A stretch of DNA of 64,000 bases from Enterobacter sp. Cy-643 (GCF_011752815.1 NZ_VWWV01000002.1:372001-436000), one strand, 5' to 3'. Shown: positions 33,365 to 47,060, counted from the stretch's first letter. Made by a program: numbers and translations. The notes: generated by a model from the sequence alone, not told the origin.

Positions 33365-34225
33365 TTAGCTTGCTATCGCCATACCAACAGTCATATGCAA
33401 TCCGTAGAAGACACCGCGACCGATAAGTTCACCTGCAATCACCAATACCATCGCGAGCGTTAGCAAACCGACGCCAGGCCGATAGCCTTTCAGCTGTGGA
33501 ACAATCCAGCCGACCAGAGCAATCACCAGCAGAATCATCCGCCACGCCATCAGCGAGCCGTATTCCGGCACCAGCGCAGACGCCTGTTGAATAGAACTAT
33601 GCAGCGTTGCCAGCTCCATGCCCTGCATCAGCACAACGACCATGCTAACCAGCAAGGCAAGTAGCGAGACAACAGGCAGTATACGCATCCCCCAGCCGCT
33701 AACCCCGGCCGCAGAAAGCAGCAAATATCCCAGCAGTGGGCCACCGATAAACATCGTCAGGAAGAAGCTCAGTGGAGTCCAGACGCTAAACCAGGTCGGG
33801 ACAGTGTCAATCAGGTAAACCCGACTCATCATCCAGACAAATACCACGGCCAGAATAATGGTCACCACGGCCCAGATTTTACCCAGCGCCTGAGGCATTT
33901 TTCCTAGCACTGTCAAAAGCCACCAGAAACCGCCCGCGGCAAAGAATACCGATCCGCTGGCAATTTCATTGCTCAGCGCTGAACTGCCGAGGCGATTAAG
34001 GGAGTTGAACGCTCGCAGCGGCGACCCGAGATGCAAGATTGAGGCAATAAAGCCGATACCCATCAGGATCCACAGCACCACCATTAGCAATTCGGCGCGC
34101 TTGCGAACCGCCCTGTCCTTCACGCCATACAGCAGCGCCAGTGCCATAACGATAAACCCGCCCGCAACGCACTGGCCTAACACCGTAAAGGCCATCAGCG
34201 GCCATTCATGCCATCCGTTTCCCAT
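33365..34225 (-). CDS. dmsC: DMSO reductase membrane anchor DmsC
   Basis: A 286-residue integral membrane protein (E. coli 287) with about eight helices. It binds menaquinol and passes electrons to DmsB. Conserved segments: HLGSPLRAFNSLNRLGSSALSNEI, quoted here only as its parts HLGSPLRAF and SALSNEI, and GELIGRGVFYGLHMTVGM at the end. The ATG at 34225 has a strong AAGGAGGT site; 15 upstream codons in frame overlap dmsB and are not used. It begins 1 bp after the dmsB stop. Confidence 0.96.
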   Translation of the reverse strand: MGNGWHEWPLMAFTVLGQCVAGGFIVMALALLYGVKDRAVRKRAELLMVVLWILMGIGFIASILHLGSPLRAFNSLNRLGSSALSNEIASGSVFFAAGGFWWLLTVLGKMPQALGKIWAVVTIILAVVFVWMMSRVYLIDTVPTWFSVWTPLSFFLTMFIGGPLLGYLLLSAAGVSGWGMRILPVVSLLALLVSMVVVLMQGMELATLHSSIQQASALVPEYGSLMAWRMILLVIALVGWIVPQLKGYRPGVGLLTLAMVLVIAGELIGRGVFYGLHMTVGMAIAS

Positions 34226-34226
34226 C

Positions 34227-34844
34227 TCACACCTCCTTCGGGTTGGCCAGATAACCGCTGGTATCCCCACTTGGGCGGCTGTTGGCGTTAGGTTTAATCA
34301 CGATATTTGGTTTTGTAAAATGCGATGCTGGCAACGGGGCAATAGCAGCCTGAGTGCCGTACTTTTTGCGTAATTCATCGACAGGCGCTAAATCCAGCGC
34401 GCGCAGCGGGCAGGATTCCACGCAAATCGGCTTTTTCCCCTCGGCAACGCGCTCGTAACAGCCGTCACACTTGGTCATATGACCTTTCTCTTCATTGTAC
34501 TGAGGCGCACCGTACGGACACGCCATATGGCAGTAGCGGCAGCCGATACAAACCTCTTCGTTCACCACCACAAACCCATCTTCACGCTTATGCATGGCGC
34601 CACTCGGGCACACCTTAGTACAGGCTGGATCTTCACAATGGTTACAGGAAATAGAGAGGTAATAAGCAAATACGTCCTGATGGAATACGCCGTTGTCTTC
34701 CTGCCAGTTACCACCCGCATATTCATAAATGCGGCGATAGCTAACCTCCGGTGTCAGGTTCTTAAAATCCTTACACGCCAGTTCACAGGTTTTGCAGCCG
34801 GTGCAGCGGCTGGAGTCGATATAAAAGCCATATTGGGTTGTCAT
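34227..34844 (-). CDS. dmsB: DMSO reductase iron-sulfur subunit DmsB
   Basis: A 205-residue ferredoxin-like subunit, the same length as E. coli DmsB, with four [4Fe-4S] clusters. The cysteine groups are CTGCKTCELACKD (14-26 region), CNHCEDPACTKVCP, CIGCRYCHMACPYG, and CDGCYER with CVESCP. It relays electrons from DmsC to the molybdenum subunit DmsA. It lies 10 bp after dmsA and is immediately followed by dmsC. Confidence 0.98.
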   Translation of the reverse strand: MTTQYGFYIDSSRCTGCKTCELACKDFKNLTPEVSYRRIYEYAGGNWQEDNGVFHQDVFAYYLSISCNHCEDPACTKVCPSGAMHKREDGFVVVNEEVCIGCRYCHMACPYGAPQYNEEKGHMTKCDGCYERVAEGKKPICVESCPLRALDLAPVDELRKKYGTQAAIAPLPASHFTKPNIVIKPNANSRPSGDTSGYLANPKEV

Positions 34845-34854
34845 TTACTGCTCC

Positions 34855-37296
34855 TTACGCCTTCTCAACCTGAACCAGGTTACTGTGGGATGGATTACCT
34901 TTTGCCAGCGGTGACGGGCGCTGGGTGGTCAGCACATTGATGCTGCCCCCGCGGTCGACTTTATTGGCATCGGGGCTATACCAGGCGCCTTCCCCTAAGG
35001 CGACAACGCCAGGAATGATGCGTGGCGTGACTTTGGCACTAATGCGCACTTCTCCGCGATCGTTAAAAATACGGACTTCATCACCATTGGCGATGCCGCG
35101 CTGTTTTGCATCAAGCGGGTTGATCCACATCTCCTGGCGACAGGCAGCCTTCAGCACGTCAACGTTGCCATAGGTCGAATGCGTCCGCGCTTTGTAATGA
35201 AAGCCCGTTAGCTGCAGCGGCCATTTCTCCGCCAGCGGATCGCCAACGTTTTCAAAACCAGCGCTATAGACCGGCAGCGGATCGATAACATCTCCTTCCG
35301 GCAGTTCCCAGGTGGCGGCAATATCAGCGAGCTGAGAAGAATAGATCTCAATTTTTCCAGAGGGTGTCGTTAACGGGTTTGCTAAAGGATCTGCACGGAA
35401 GGCTTTGTAGGCAACGTGATGCCCTTCCGGATCACGCTTTTTAAACATCCCCATTTGGCGGAACTCATCAAAGCCCGGAAGCTCGGGGATAGCTTCCTGA
35501 GATTGAGCGTAGAGGTGGCGCATCCAGCCTTCCTGCGTCCGCCCTTCCGTGAAACGCTGCTCCACGCCCATACGCTTCGCCAGTTCAGTCGTCATTTCAT
35601 AGATGGTTTTGCACTCAAAGCGCGGCTTAATGGCCTGTTCGGCAAAAATCACATAGGACATGTTGCCGCAGGAGGCGTCCAGGCAGAAATCCATCTGCTC
35701 AGAGGCCGTGCAATCCGGCAGAAGAATATCGGCGTATTTCGCAGAGGATGTCATGTGGTTGTCGATCACCACGATCATTTCGCATTTTTTATCATCCTGC
35801 AGAATGTCGTGCGTGCGGTTGATCTGAGAATGCTGGTTAATCAGGCAATTACCGGCGTAGTTCCAGATCATTTTAATCGGTACATCCAGCTTCTCTTTGC
35901 CACGTACGCCGTCGCGAGTAGCGGTCATTTCAGCTCCCCGCTCAATAGCATCGGTCCACATAAACATGGAAATACTGGTTTGGACCGGGTTTTCCAGCGT
36001 AGGCATTCGCACAAACGGCAGGCTGTAAGAGCCTTCACGCGCCCCGCTGTTACCTCCGTGGATCCCGACGTTTCCAGTCAGAATAGAAAGCATGGCGATA
36101 GCGCGGGAAACCAGTTCCCCGTTGGAATGGCGCTGCGGCCCCCAGCCCTGGCTGATAAAGGCCGGTTTAGCACTGCCAATTTCCCGGGCAAGTTTGATAA
36201 TACGATCGGTCGGAATACCGGTTATTTGCGAAGCCCATTCAGGCGTTTTGGCAACGCCGTCTGCCCCCTGACCAAGGATGTAAGCTTTGTAGTGGCCATT
36301 GCGTGGGGCACCCGCCGGGAGCGTTTTTTCATCATAGCCAACGCAATATTTGTCCAGGAAGGCCTGATCCACGAGATTTTCGTCGATCATCACCCACGCC
36401 AGCGCGGAAATCAGCGCCGCATCGGTGCCGGGGCGAATAGGGATCCACTCGTCTTCCCGGCCTGCGCCAGTATCGGTGTAACGTGGGTCGATGATAATCA
36501 TTCGGGCATTGGACTTTTGACGAGCCTGTTCGAGGTAATAAGTCACTCCGCCGCCGCTCATCCGCGTCTCGCCTGGATTATTGCCAAACAGCACCACCAG
36601 CTTACTGTTTTCAATATCGGACGGGCTGTTACCGTCCGCCCAGCCGCCGTAGGTATAATTCAGACCGGCGGCAATTTGCGCGGTGGAATAGTCCCCATAA
36701 TGATTGAGGTAGCCCCCGCAGCAGTTCATCAGGCGGGCAATCAGCGTGGAACCCGGCGGCCAGGAACGCGTCATGGTTCCGCCCAGCGTACCGGTACCGT
36801 AGTTCAGGTAAATAGCTTCGTTCCCGTGCTCTTTAATGATGCCCTGCATGCTGTTGGCGATGGTATCAAACGCTTCATCCCAGCTAATGCGCTCAAACTT
36901 CCCTTCGCCACGCGCGCCAACGCGTTTCATCGGGTACTTCAGGCGGTCAGCATTATAGACCCGGCGACGCATAGAGCGACCACGCAGGCAGGCCCGAACC
37001 TGGTGTAAACCTTCATAATCGTCATCGCCAGTATTGTCGGTTTCGACGTATTTGATTTCACCGTCCACCACGTGCATACGCAGCGGGCAGCGGCTGCCGC
37101 AGTTCACCGTACAGGCGCTCCAGACCACTTTTTCACTGCTTCCGGGGTTAACGGTCGGAGCGGCAAAAGCGAGCCGGGAGAAGGGAAGTGAGAAGGCGCT
37201 AGTTGCAGCAGCTAAACCACCGATTGCCGTGGTTTGGACCAGCTTACGACGGCTGACCTCTGCCGCGAGGATCGCGTTAGGGGTTGTATCAGTCAT
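34855..37296 (-). CDS. dmsA: Anaerobic DMSO reductase catalytic subunit DmsA
   Basis: An 813-residue molybdenum bis-MGD enzyme (E. coli 814). It reduces DMSO and related S- and N-oxides in anaerobic respiration. A Tat signal with SRRKLVQTTAIGG at the start directs export with DmsB. The mature part begins with a cysteine cluster region (ACTVNCGSRCPLRMH, then VRACLRGRS). The Mo-binding Ser is expected in the NYGTGTLGGT segment. A matching FNR site lies upstream. It heads the dmsABC operon. The chaperone DmsD is not in this window. Confidence 0.98.
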   Translation of the reverse strand: MTDTTPNAILAAEVSRRKLVQTTAIGGLAAATSAFSLPFSRLAFAAPTVNPGSSEKVVWSACTVNCGSRCPLRMHVVDGEIKYVETDNTGDDDYEGLHQVRACLRGRSMRRRVYNADRLKYPMKRVGARGEGKFERISWDEAFDTIANSMQGIIKEHGNEAIYLNYGTGTLGGTMTRSWPPGSTLIARLMNCCGGYLNHYGDYSTAQIAAGLNYTYGGWADGNSPSDIENSKLVVLFGNNPGETRMSGGGVTYYLEQARQKSNARMIIIDPRYTDTGAGREDEWIPIRPGTDAALISALAWVMIDENLVDQAFLDKYCVGYDEKTLPAGAPRNGHYKAYILGQGADGVAKTPEWASQITGIPTDRIIKLAREIGSAKPAFISQGWGPQRHSNGELVSRAIAMLSILTGNVGIHGGNSGAREGSYSLPFVRMPTLENPVQTSISMFMWTDAIERGAEMTATRDGVRGKEKLDVPIKMIWNYAGNCLINQHSQINRTHDILQDDKKCEMIVVIDNHMTSSAKYADILLPDCTASEQMDFCLDASCGNMSYVIFAEQAIKPRFECKTIYEMTTELAKRMGVEQRFTEGRTQEGWMRHLYAQSQEAIPELPGFDEFRQMGMFKKRDPEGHHVAYKAFRADPLANPLTTPSGKIEIYSSQLADIAATWELPEGDVIDPLPVYSAGFENVGDPLAEKWPLQLTGFHYKARTHSTYGNVDVLKAACRQEMWINPLDAKQRGIANGDEVRIFNDRGEVRISAKVTPRIIPGVVALGEGAWYSPDANKVDRGGSINVLTTQRPSPLAKGNPSHSNLVQVEKA

Positions 37297-37514
37297 AGTG
37301 ACCTACTTGTTTTGCTCACAGTTAAAATAAGCCGACAGCGGTCACGCGGGTTGAGAGCCCACATTCCGTTGCGCAGCTAAAGGGTGAAAGAGGTGTCCGG
37401 TTTGTTTTTATTGACGGATTGACCTGGCCGCGTCACACCTTGTGAAGCACGACCGTCAAATGATGATTAGGTTGAAGTTTTAATAGAACACTCATCACCC
37501 GCTTCCGGTGAGCA

Positions 37515-37555
37515 ATAATACTTCTTTGGGAGTAGGGGTTATTGTCTGGTATCAA
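37515..37555 (-). promoter_or_regulatory. FNR-dependent dmsA promoter
   Basis: On the minus strand TTGATACCAGACAA (37542-37555) is an FNR site, very like the one remembered for E. coli dmsA (TTGATACCGAACAA). TATTAT at 37515-37520 is the -10 hexamer, predicting a start near 37508 with FNR centred at about -41.5. NarL repression is known in E. coli, but I could not define heptamers with confidence. Confidence 0.75.
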
Positions 37556-37593
37556 GAAAGGCGGTGTTGCCGTAAAACCACGGAATTACGGTA

Positions 37594-37621
37594 TAAAAAA
37601 AGCGCCCTTAGGCGCTTTTTC
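37594..37621 (-). terminator. Terminator after serS
   Basis: AAAAAAAGCGCC, loop CTTA, GGCGCTTTTT; on the minus strand the T tract follows the stem, 21 bp after the serS stop. The A and T tracts on both sides could allow termination in both directions. Confidence 0.85.
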
Positions 37622-37641
37622 AATGCATCACAAACGGTAGA

Positions 37642-38961
<1,320 letters not shown>

Positions 38962-39028
38962 TTATAGGAGTGCGGCCACAGCCTGCGGCCGCTTTGATAG
39001 TCTTGCTAACCTTACCGCAACGCCTGCA

Positions 39029-40372
39029 TTAGCGGTAGCGTTTTGTGGGGCTTTTCTGATCCTGCTCGGTAAGCCAGGCTAGCTTTTCGCCAATCTTACC
39101 TTCAAGGCCTCTGTTGGTCGGCTGATAGTAACGCGTTTGTGCCATTTCAGGCGGGAAGTACTCTTCCCCTGCGGCATAGGCATTGGGCTCGTCGTGGGCG
39201 TAACGATATTCCTGGCCATAGCCCATTTCTTTCATCAACTTCGTTGGGGCGTTGCGCAGATGGACGGGCACGTCATAATCGGGACGCTCACGCGCATCCG
39301 CCATTGCAGCTTTAAATGCGGTATAAACGGCGTTACTTTTTGGCGCACAGGCCAGATAGACGATCGCCTGAGCAATGGCTCTCTCCCCTTCCGCCGGCCC
39401 TACGCGGGTGAAACAATCCCAGGCGGCAATAGCGACCTGCATCCCTCTGGGATCCGCATTACCAACGTCTTCGGATGCAATCGCCAGTAAACGCCGTGCG
39501 ACATAGAGCGGATCGCCGCCTGCGCTAATAATGCGTGCGTACCAGTAAAGAGCGGCGTCCGGGGCTGAACCGCGAATTGATTTATGCACCGCTGAAATCA
39601 GATCGTAAAAACGATCGCCTTTATTGTCGAAACGCGCACTGCGTTCACCCGCAATTTCCGTCAGCAGCTGGGTTTGCAAAATCCGGCTGCCGCTGGCGTC
39701 GATTTCAGCCATATCCGCCATCATTTCGAGCGTATTCAGCGCCCTGCGTGCATCGCCGTTCACCAGCTCGGCAATGGCTTTGCGCGTTTCGTCCGGCAGG
39801 ATGATATTTTGCTCGCCGTAGCCCCGGGCTTTATCGTTCATCGCCTGCTCGAGTACCTGCTCAATATCCGCCACGGTGAGTGACTTCAGCAGATAGACGC
39901 GGGCGCGGGAAAGCAGCGCCGAGTTCAGCTCAAACGAAGGGTTTTCGGTTGTCGCACCAATAAAAGTAATGGTGCCGTCTTCAATGTGCGGCAGGAAGGC
40001 ATCTTGCTGGCTTTTGTTGAAGCGGTGAACTTCATCGACAAACAGAATGGTGCGACGCCCGGCATTGCGGTTTTGCCGCGCACGTTCGATGGCCTCACGG
40101 ATATCTTTTACGCCTGAGGTTACCGCAGAAATACGCTCGACATCCGCGCTGGCATAGCGAGCAATCACTTCAGCGAGGGTTGTTTTACCGGTGCCCGGCG
40201 GCCCCCAAAGAATCATGGAATGCAGATGACCTGCTTCAATGGCTCGGGGCAGCGGTTTTCCATCGGCCAGCAGATGCTGCTGGCCGATGTACTGAGCCAG
40301 ATTTTCTGGCCGCATGCGCGCGGCCAGCGGCTGGAAGGTATTCTCTGAAAAATCGAGCGACAGGTTGCTCAC
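39029..40372 (-). CDS. rarA: Replication-associated recombination protein RarA (MgsA)
   Basis: A 447-residue AAA+ ATPase, the length of E. coli RarA, in the clamp-loader-like family with eukaryotic WRNIP1. Walker A is GPPGTGKTT near residues 57-65, Walker B is [10 protein letters not shown], and sensor 1 is in [10 protein letters not shown]. The C-terminal region forms the tetramer. It acts at stalled replication forks, and opens duplex ends near single-stranded DNA-binding protein. It begins 8 bp after the lolA stop, so lolA-rarA are co-transcribed. Confidence 0.97.
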   Translation of the reverse strand: MSNLSLDFSENTFQPLAARMRPENLAQYIGQQHLLADGKPLPRAIEAGHLHSMILWGPPGTGKTTLAEVIARYASADVERISAVTSGVKDIREAIERARQNRNAGRRTILFVDEVHRFNKSQQDAFLPHIEDGTITFIGATTENPSFELNSALLSRARVYLLKSLTVADIEQVLEQAMNDKARGYGEQNIILPDETRKAIAELVNGDARRALNTLEMMADMAEIDASGSRILQTQLLTEIAGERSARFDNKGDRFYDLISAVHKSIRGSAPDAALYWYARIISAGGDPLYVARRLLAIASEDVGNADPRGMQVAIAAWDCFTRVGPAEGERAIAQAIVYLACAPKSNAVYTAFKAAMADARERPDYDVPVHLRNAPTKLMKEMGYGQEYRYAHDEPNAYAAGEEYFPPEMAQTRYYQPTNRGLEGKIGEKLAWLTEQDQKSPTKRYR

Positions 40373-40380
40373 TCAAGCCT

Positions 40381-40992
40381 CTACTTACGTTGGTCGTCCA
40401 CCGTGACGCCTTTTGGCGGGGTGAACGTAAACTTACCGGCATCCACTGCGCCGTTTTGCTGAGCCTTCAAAGTATAGCTGCTGCGCTGGTCATCCTGCTC
40501 CACCGCGCTGAACTGGTGGATAGTGCCGTCACGACCCACGTTGATGGTGAACTGTTTCAGGTTACCCGAGCTGCTTTTTGGCGTCAGCACGAAGTCATCG
40601 CCGTTTTGCTTGATGTTGTATTGCTTCCAGTCGCTGGACTGGTTGCGGGCAATCAGCATAAACGGCGTATTGCTGGTGGCGTCTTTTAGCCAGGTGGCCG
40701 TCACCTGCTCAACGAACGGATTGTAGAACCACAGCGTTTTGCCGTCAGAAACGAGGATGCTTTCGTCGGGCTGGGTCATATGCCAGTTAAACAGGTTTGG
40801 GCGCTTAACCCACAGGTCGCCCTGGCCTTCCTGCACGGCAGCCCCGCTGCCATCGGTGACTTTTTGGGTGAAGCTGGCGTGGAAGCTGCCAACTTTATCG
40901 AGACGGCCCTGCAAATCCCCGGCCGCGTCAGCCCAGGCTCCGGTTGCCGTCAGGCCAGCTAACAGTGCGCAGGTCATTACGATTTTTTTCAT
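40381..40992 (-). CDS. lolA: Outer-membrane lipoprotein carrier LolA
   Basis: A 203-residue periplasmic chaperone, the same length as E. coli LolA. It carries lipoproteins from the LolCDE transporter to LolB. The signal peptide [21 protein letters not shown] is quoted in part: [11 protein letters not shown] to GAWA, cleaved before DAAGDL. The mature protein is nearly identical to E. coli ([20 protein letters not shown]). The ATG at 40992 with AGGGAAA upstream is chosen over an upstream start nine codons earlier. Gene context ftsK-lolA-rarA is conserved. Confidence 0.97.
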   Translation of the reverse strand: MKKIVMTCALLAGLTATGAWADAAGDLQGRLDKVGSFHASFTQKVTDGSGAAVQEGQGDLWVKRPNLFNWHMTQPDESILVSDGKTLWFYNPFVEQVTATWLKDATSNTPFMLIARNQSSDWKQYNIKQNGDDFVLTPKSSSGNLKQFTINVGRDGTIHQFSAVEQDDQRSSYTLKAQQNGAVDAGKFTFTPPKGVTVDDQRK

Positions 40993-41112
40993 TATTTTCC
41001 CTCTGGATTCATTGACCACCTGATGATGGCGCTTCTGCTGCCCACTCTATTGAACTCTTTGGCTACCGCAACAGAAGAATAAGCTGATTTTCCGGTAATT
41101 TACCCATCTTTG

Positions 41113-41143
41113 CAAAAAGAGCCGCAGGCGCGGCTCTTTTTTG
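41113..41143 (-). terminator. Terminator between ftsK and lolA
   Basis: AAAAAGAGCCGC, short loop, GCGGCTCTTTTTT, 26 bp after the ftsK stop. A and T tracts flank both sides, so it should stop transcription leaving ftsK. Confidence 0.85.
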
Positions 41144-41168
41144 CTCAATGGACTAGCGCCTGGTCAGA

Positions 41169-44100
41169 TTATTCAAACTGAGGCGGCGCAAGAACCTCTC
41201 GGTTACCGTTATGCCCCTGCGGACTCACGATCCCCTGCGCTTCCATCTGCTCCACGATCCTCGCGGCTCGGTTGTAGCCGATACGGAACTGGCGCTGTAC
41301 GCCAGATATAGACGCTTTCCGTTTTTCCACTACGAAAGCAACCGCCTGATCGAACAGCGGATCCAGCTCTTCGTCACCGTCCATCCCGCCGCCTGCGCCG
41401 TCACCGCTGCCTTCATCATCGGTAATGCCGGTGATGTACTGCGGACGGCCACGCGCTTTCCAGTCCTGCACCACCGCATGCACTTCTTCATCACGCACAA
41501 AGGCACCGTGCACGCGAATCGGCGTCGTGGAGTTTGGTGCGGAATAAAGCATATCCCCCATGCCCAGCAGTGATTCAGCGCCGCCCTGATCGAGGATGGT
41601 GCGCGAGTCAATTTTGCTCGACACCGTAAACGCGATACGGGTTGGGATGTTGGCTTTAATCAGACCGGTAATGACGTCAACCGATGGACGCTGGGTTGCA
41701 AGAACAAGGTGAATACCTGCGGCACGCGCTTTCTGAGCCAGGCGGGCGATCAGCTCTTCTACTTTTTTACCTACCGTCATCATCAGGTCGGCAAATTCAT
41801 CCACCAGCACCACGATGTACGGCAGTTTCTCCAGCATTGGATGGCTCACATCCATGCTGTCGCCAGGCTTCCAGAACGGGTCAGGTATTGGGCGTCCCAT
41901 GCGCTCAGCTTCCAGCACGCGTTCGTTGTAGCCCGCAAGATTTCGCACCCCAAGCGCGGACATCAGCTTATAGCGGCGCTCCATCTCGTTCACGCTCCAG
42001 CGCAGCGCATTCGCGGCGTCTTTCATATCCGTAACCACTTCGGTCAACAGATGTGGGATGCCTTCATACACCGACAGTTCAAGCATTTTTGGGTCAATCA
42101 TAATGAAGCGAACGTCTTCCGGCGTTGCTTTGTACAACATGCTGATGATCATGGCGTTTACGCCAACCGACTTACCGGACCCCGTTGTACCGGCTACCAG
42201 CAAGTGAGGCATTTTCGCCAGGTCCGCAACCACTGGCTCACCGCCGATGTCTTTACCCAGAACCACGGTCAACGGAGAGCCGTTGTCGCGGAATTTAGCG
42301 CAGTCGAGCACTTCACGCAGATAAACGGTCTGACGCTTTTTGTTAGGCAACTCAAGGCCTACGTAAGGTTTACCCGGAATAACCTCAACCACACGCACGG
42401 CGACGGTGGACAGCGAACGCGCCAGGTCACGGGAAAGGTTAGAGATGCGGGCAGCCTTCACACCCGGAGCCAAATCCAGCTCGAAGCGGGTAATGACTGG
42501 GCCAGGGGAATAATCCACTACATCCGCTTTAATGCGGTAATCCGCCAGACGCGCTTCAACCAGGCGCGCCATCTGCTCCATTGCAAAGGTATCTACCGGT
42601 TCAACCTCAGTTGGAGGAGAAGTCAGTAGATCCAACGACGGCAGCGGCGTGGTCGGTTTCTGAAGCGGGCGGTCGTCACCGTTGCGCATCAAGAACGGGT
42701 GAATCAGGCTCTCTTTTGGATCTGGCGCAGCGGGCTGATGCTGAGCCGCCTGAGCATATTGAGAAGGCTGTGCCGCCGGTTGGCTGTGCTGAACCGGCTG
42801 CGGAGCCGGTTCAAAGCTCGGAGTAAATAGCGGCTCGCTCGGCGTATCATCTACCAGTTCCTTCAACGATGACTGGAAATCAAAATCATCCAGGGAGAAC
42901 GGAGCATTATTCTGCTGTGGCTGCTCGCCATAGCGCTGTTGCTGCTGCGCAGCAAACTGACGCGCAAGTTCTGCCTCTTCCGCTTCGGACTGCTGTTCTT
43001 CAGACCAGCTGTCGTCTTCGTACTCTTCGCCATAGCGCTGCTGTTGCTGAGCTGCAAACTGGCGGGCCAGTTCGTGCTGCTGCAGCGCATCGCTTTCATC
43101 GCCGTAATCGCCTTCAGCCTGTTCATTCTCGGCGAGTCTCGCCTGCTCCTCTGCCATACGCTGGGAAGGCAGCTTTATGCCGTAGGACGCCAGTTCACGG
43201 CGAGTCGGAACGCGTACCCGGTTAGGGCGAGGCAGTTGAGGGCCAATACCTTCTTTTACCTGAGGGCGTGGCGCATCGCTGGCGATGCTGAACACGGGTG
43301 AAAATGCTGCCGCGGTAGCTGCAGTTTTTACTGCCTGCTGAACGCCTGATGCAGCCTGTGTGACATCCGGCACGGGCATTTCTGGTACCGATAGCGGTGC
43401 AGAAACGGGCACGGATGTCGGCATTAAAGGTTGAGCTGGTTCCGGCGCCACAGGTTTTACCGGCGCATAGCTGTAGGGATCGGGCTTCGGCTCATTGACT
43501 GGTTGGTACCAGGCCGCTAACTGTTCACGTTCCCGAGCCCTCTTTTCTTCCACTTCTTCAAAGTGATACATCGGCGGGCGAACGTATTTCACCTCTTCGA
43601 CAGGTTCTGGAACAGACTGTGGCTCAACCGCAGGCGTGACGGGTTCAGCCCAGCTTTGATGAGTCTCATGCGGCACCTGCTGCTGTACGCTTGCCGGATG
43701 CGGCGAAACGTAATGATCCGGAGCAGGAGCAATTACCGGCTCTGGCGTGACCGTTGTCGGTGCGGGTTCCCATGCGATAGCAGGGGCAGCAGGCTCGGCG
43801 TCAACGACCGGTGCCGGTGTGGATACAGGAGGCATCGGTGCAACCTGCGGTACCGGCGCAGCCCAGGACTGATTAGCAGCTGTTGCCGCGGCTGCCGCTG
43901 TTACGGGCTCAACGGCAGAATGCCCGCTGAACAGCGGATCGTATTCCTGGTCTTCCGGCAAGGTTGCTTTATGCCCTGAGAACAGCACATCGTTCGGATC
44001 GGCTTCTACGCCACGCGCGCTGAACAACACGTCGTTTTCAGCATCGTCCATACGCTTGCCGGAGAACAACGCAGCATCCGTTTTTCGACCATTAGGGTTA

Positions 44101-44870
44101 GCGAACTTCTGCGACAAACGCTGCTTACGCGCAAGCGCCCCGCGTAAAATACGCGCCCGACGAGATTCGCGTTTCTCAGCGGAAACCTGCGGCGCTTCAT
44201 CTTCGTCATGGTCTTCTTCGTATTCGTCCTCATCCTGCCAGGTGTTATCCCGGCGGGTGCGGTTACTGGCAAAAGTCAGCACGGTAAGCACCGCGCTACC
44301 GAGTTTCTCAGCGATGCTGACCCAGGACCAACCGGTGAACAACGTCAGGCCAGCGGCCCAAACGCAGAGCAGCGCAATTGTGCCGCCGCTGCTGTTCAAC
44401 AGCGGCATCATAGCGGTGCTAAGCAGGCTGCCCAGCACGCCGCCCGAGGCGAAGTACCAAATATCGTCCGCATTGATGGCTGCCAGACCACAAGAGGTCA
44501 GTACCATCGCAAGTACGCCTATCAAGCGCAGCGAAACGGCAAAATAATCAATGAACTCTTCACTGTCGCGCTGGCGCCAGGTGAACCAGCACCCTCCGAT
44601 AATAATCACCGGAATGGTGTAGGCCATCACGCCAAAAATGAAGAACAGCGTATCGGCAAACCACGCACCCGGCGTGCCACCCAAATTATGGATAGGCTCA
44701 TGCCATGCGGTTTGCGACCAACTGGGGTCTGAGGGGTTAAAGCTTAACAAGGCAACCATCAAATAGATGGCGAATAAGGCAACAAGGATCAGCAACGCCT
44801 CGAGTAAACGGCGCCCGCTGCTCAGTTTCCGCAATGTTACTTCTTTATCTTCGGTATATTCCTGGCTCAA
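41169..44870 (-). CDS. ftsK: Cell division DNA translocase FtsK
   Basis: A 1233-residue protein, about 95 residues shorter than E. coli FtsK (1329), the loss being in the linker. There are four N-terminal membrane helices (residues about 25-190) that act at the septum. A Pro/Gln/Glu-rich linker (about 200-750) contains four LFSG/LFSA repeats and two identical copies of [15 protein letters not shown]. The motor has Walker [11 protein letters not shown] near 900, and the C-terminal gamma winged helix ([16 protein letters not shown]) reads KOPS. It pumps DNA toward dif, activates XerCD and coordinates division. It lies 121 bp after lrp, the E. coli arrangement. Confidence 0.97.
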   Translation of the reverse strand: MSQEYTEDKEVTLRKLSSGRRLLEALLILVALFAIYLMVALLSFNPSDPSWSQTAWHEPIHNLGGTPGAWFADTLFFIFGVMAYTIPVIIIGGCWFTWRQRDSEEFIDYFAVSLRLIGVLAMVLTSCGLAAINADDIWYFASGGVLGSLLSTAMMPLLNSSGGTIALLCVWAAGLTLFTGWSWVSIAEKLGSAVLTVLTFASNRTRRDNTWQDEDEYEEDHDEDEAPQVSAEKRESRRARILRGALARKQRLSQKFANPNGRKTDAALFSGKRMDDAENDVLFSARGVEADPNDVLFSGHKATLPEDQEYDPLFSGHSAVEPVTAAAAATAANQSWAAPVPQVAPMPPVSTPAPVVDAEPAAPAIAWEPAPTTVTPEPVIAPAPDHYVSPHPASVQQQVPHETHQSWAEPVTPAVEPQSVPEPVEEVKYVRPPMYHFEEVEEKRAREREQLAAWYQPVNEPKPDPYSYAPVKPVAPEPAQPLMPTSVPVSAPLSVPEMPVPDVTQAASGVQQAVKTAATAAAFSPVFSIASDAPRPQVKEGIGPQLPRPNRVRVPTRRELASYGIKLPSQRMAEEQARLAENEQAEGDYGDESDALQQHELARQFAAQQQQRYGEEYEDDSWSEEQQSEAEEAELARQFAAQQQQRYGEQPQQNNAPFSLDDFDFQSSLKELVDDTPSEPLFTPSFEPAPQPVQHSQPAAQPSQYAQAAQHQPAAPDPKESLIHPFLMRNGDDRPLQKPTTPLPSLDLLTSPPTEVEPVDTFAMEQMARLVEARLADYRIKADVVDYSPGPVITRFELDLAPGVKAARISNLSRDLARSLSTVAVRVVEVIPGKPYVGLELPNKKRQTVYLREVLDCAKFRDNGSPLTVVLGKDIGGEPVVADLAKMPHLLVAGTTGSGKSVGVNAMIISMLYKATPEDVRFIMIDPKMLELSVYEGIPHLLTEVVTDMKDAANALRWSVNEMERRYKLMSALGVRNLAGYNERVLEAERMGRPIPDPFWKPGDSMDVSHPMLEKLPYIVVLVDEFADLMMTVGKKVEELIARLAQKARAAGIHLVLATQRPSVDVITGLIKANIPTRIAFTVSSKIDSRTILDQGGAESLLGMGDMLYSAPNSTTPIRVHGAFVRDEEVHAVVQDWKARGRPQYITGITDDEGSGDGAGGGMDGDEELDPLFDQAVAFVVEKRKASISGVQRQFRIGYNRAARIVEQMEAQGIVSPQGHNGNREVLAPPQFE

Positions 44871-44991
44871 GAAAGGCTCTCCAGGTCCTTAAACTCAATG
44901 GAGACAACAGCACCGGCGGCCTGCCGGAGCTGTTGCTGTATGGATTCCCAGGAGTGTAACCAAAATACGCCAATTTTGCACCTGGCCCGTA

Positions 44992-45486
44992 TTAACGGGT
45001 CTTAATGACCAAACGGTTACTCTGTTTGACCTCTTCCATGACAACATAAGTACGGGTGTCGTTAACGCCCGGCAGACGCAGCAGGGTCTCACCTAAGAGT
45101 TTACGATACGCCGACATATCCGGCACGCGTGTTTTCAACAGGTAGTCGAAATCACCGGATACGAGATGACACTCTTGAATTTCTTCAAGTTTTTGCACTG
45201 CGGCGTTAAATTGCTCAAACACATCCGGGGCGCCACGATTCAGAGTAATCTCAACAAATACCAACAGTGAGGCATCCAGATAATGCGGGTTTAACAGCGC
45301 CGTATAGCCCTGAATAAAACCCTGACGTTCCAGACGACGAACGCGCTCAAGGCACGGCGTCGGCGAAAGCCCAACACGCTTGGAAAGCTCAACGTTAGAA
45401 ATGCGCCCATCCTTTTGCAATTCGTTGAGAATATTGCGATCGATACGGTCGAGATCTTTGCCCGGGCGCTTCTTGCTATCTACCAT
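44992..45486 (-). CDS. lrp: Leucine-responsive regulatory protein
   Basis: A 164-residue global regulator, the same length as and almost identical to E. coli Lrp. The N-terminal helix-turn-helix (LSKRVGLSPTPCLERVRRLE) binds DNA. The C-terminal RAM domain binds leucine and forms octamers to hexadecamers. It controls amino-acid metabolism, fimbriae and many transport genes, and in E. coli regulates serC, which is also in this window. It is separated from the divergent trxB by a long leader region, where autoregulation would act. Confidence 0.98.
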   Translation of the reverse strand: MVDSKKRPGKDLDRIDRNILNELQKDGRISNVELSKRVGLSPTPCLERVRRLERQGFIQGYTALLNPHYLDASLLVFVEITLNRGAPDVFEQFNAAVQKLEEIQECHLVSGDFDYLLKTRVPDMSAYRKLLGETLLRLPGVNDTRTYVVMEEVKQSNRLVIKTR

Positions 45487-46947
<1,461 letters not shown>

Positions 46948-46962
46948 TTTAAAGATGTTAAA

Positions 46963-46990
46963 AAAGGCGGCCTTGCAGGTCGCCTTTCTT
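46963..46990 (+). terminator. Terminator after trxB
   Basis: AAAGGCGGCC, loop TTGCA, GGTCGCCTTT (one G-U pair) followed by CTTGTTT, 15 bp after the trxB stop. Confidence 0.82.
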
Positions 46991-47060
46991 GTTTCTGCCA
47001 TGTAACATTGCCTGTCAAAATTGCCTGAGAATTCCTTCTTCTACCAGCATCTGGCACGCG

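Larger units (their letters stand above)
37297..37641. other. dmsA upstream region and serS terminator
   Basis: This 345-bp stretch has no gene. It holds the FNR-dependent dmsA promoter elements (37515-37555) and, further on, the serS terminator (37594-37621). The leader of about 210 nt before dmsA contains nothing else I can name. Confidence 0.7.

Noticed and set aside
35416-37008. Open frame of 530 codons on the plus strand opposite dmsA
   Set aside because: Shadow of dmsA; the translation is rich in His and Arg with no domain.
38972-38992. GCGGCC...GGCCGC repeat between rarA and serS as terminator
   Set aside because: Nine-base loop and no T tract in either direction; probably chance.
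44984-44997. Inverted repeat CCCGT-TAAT-ACGGG at the lrp stop as a terminator
   Set aside because: Short 5-bp stem with no T tract afterwards; too weak to call.
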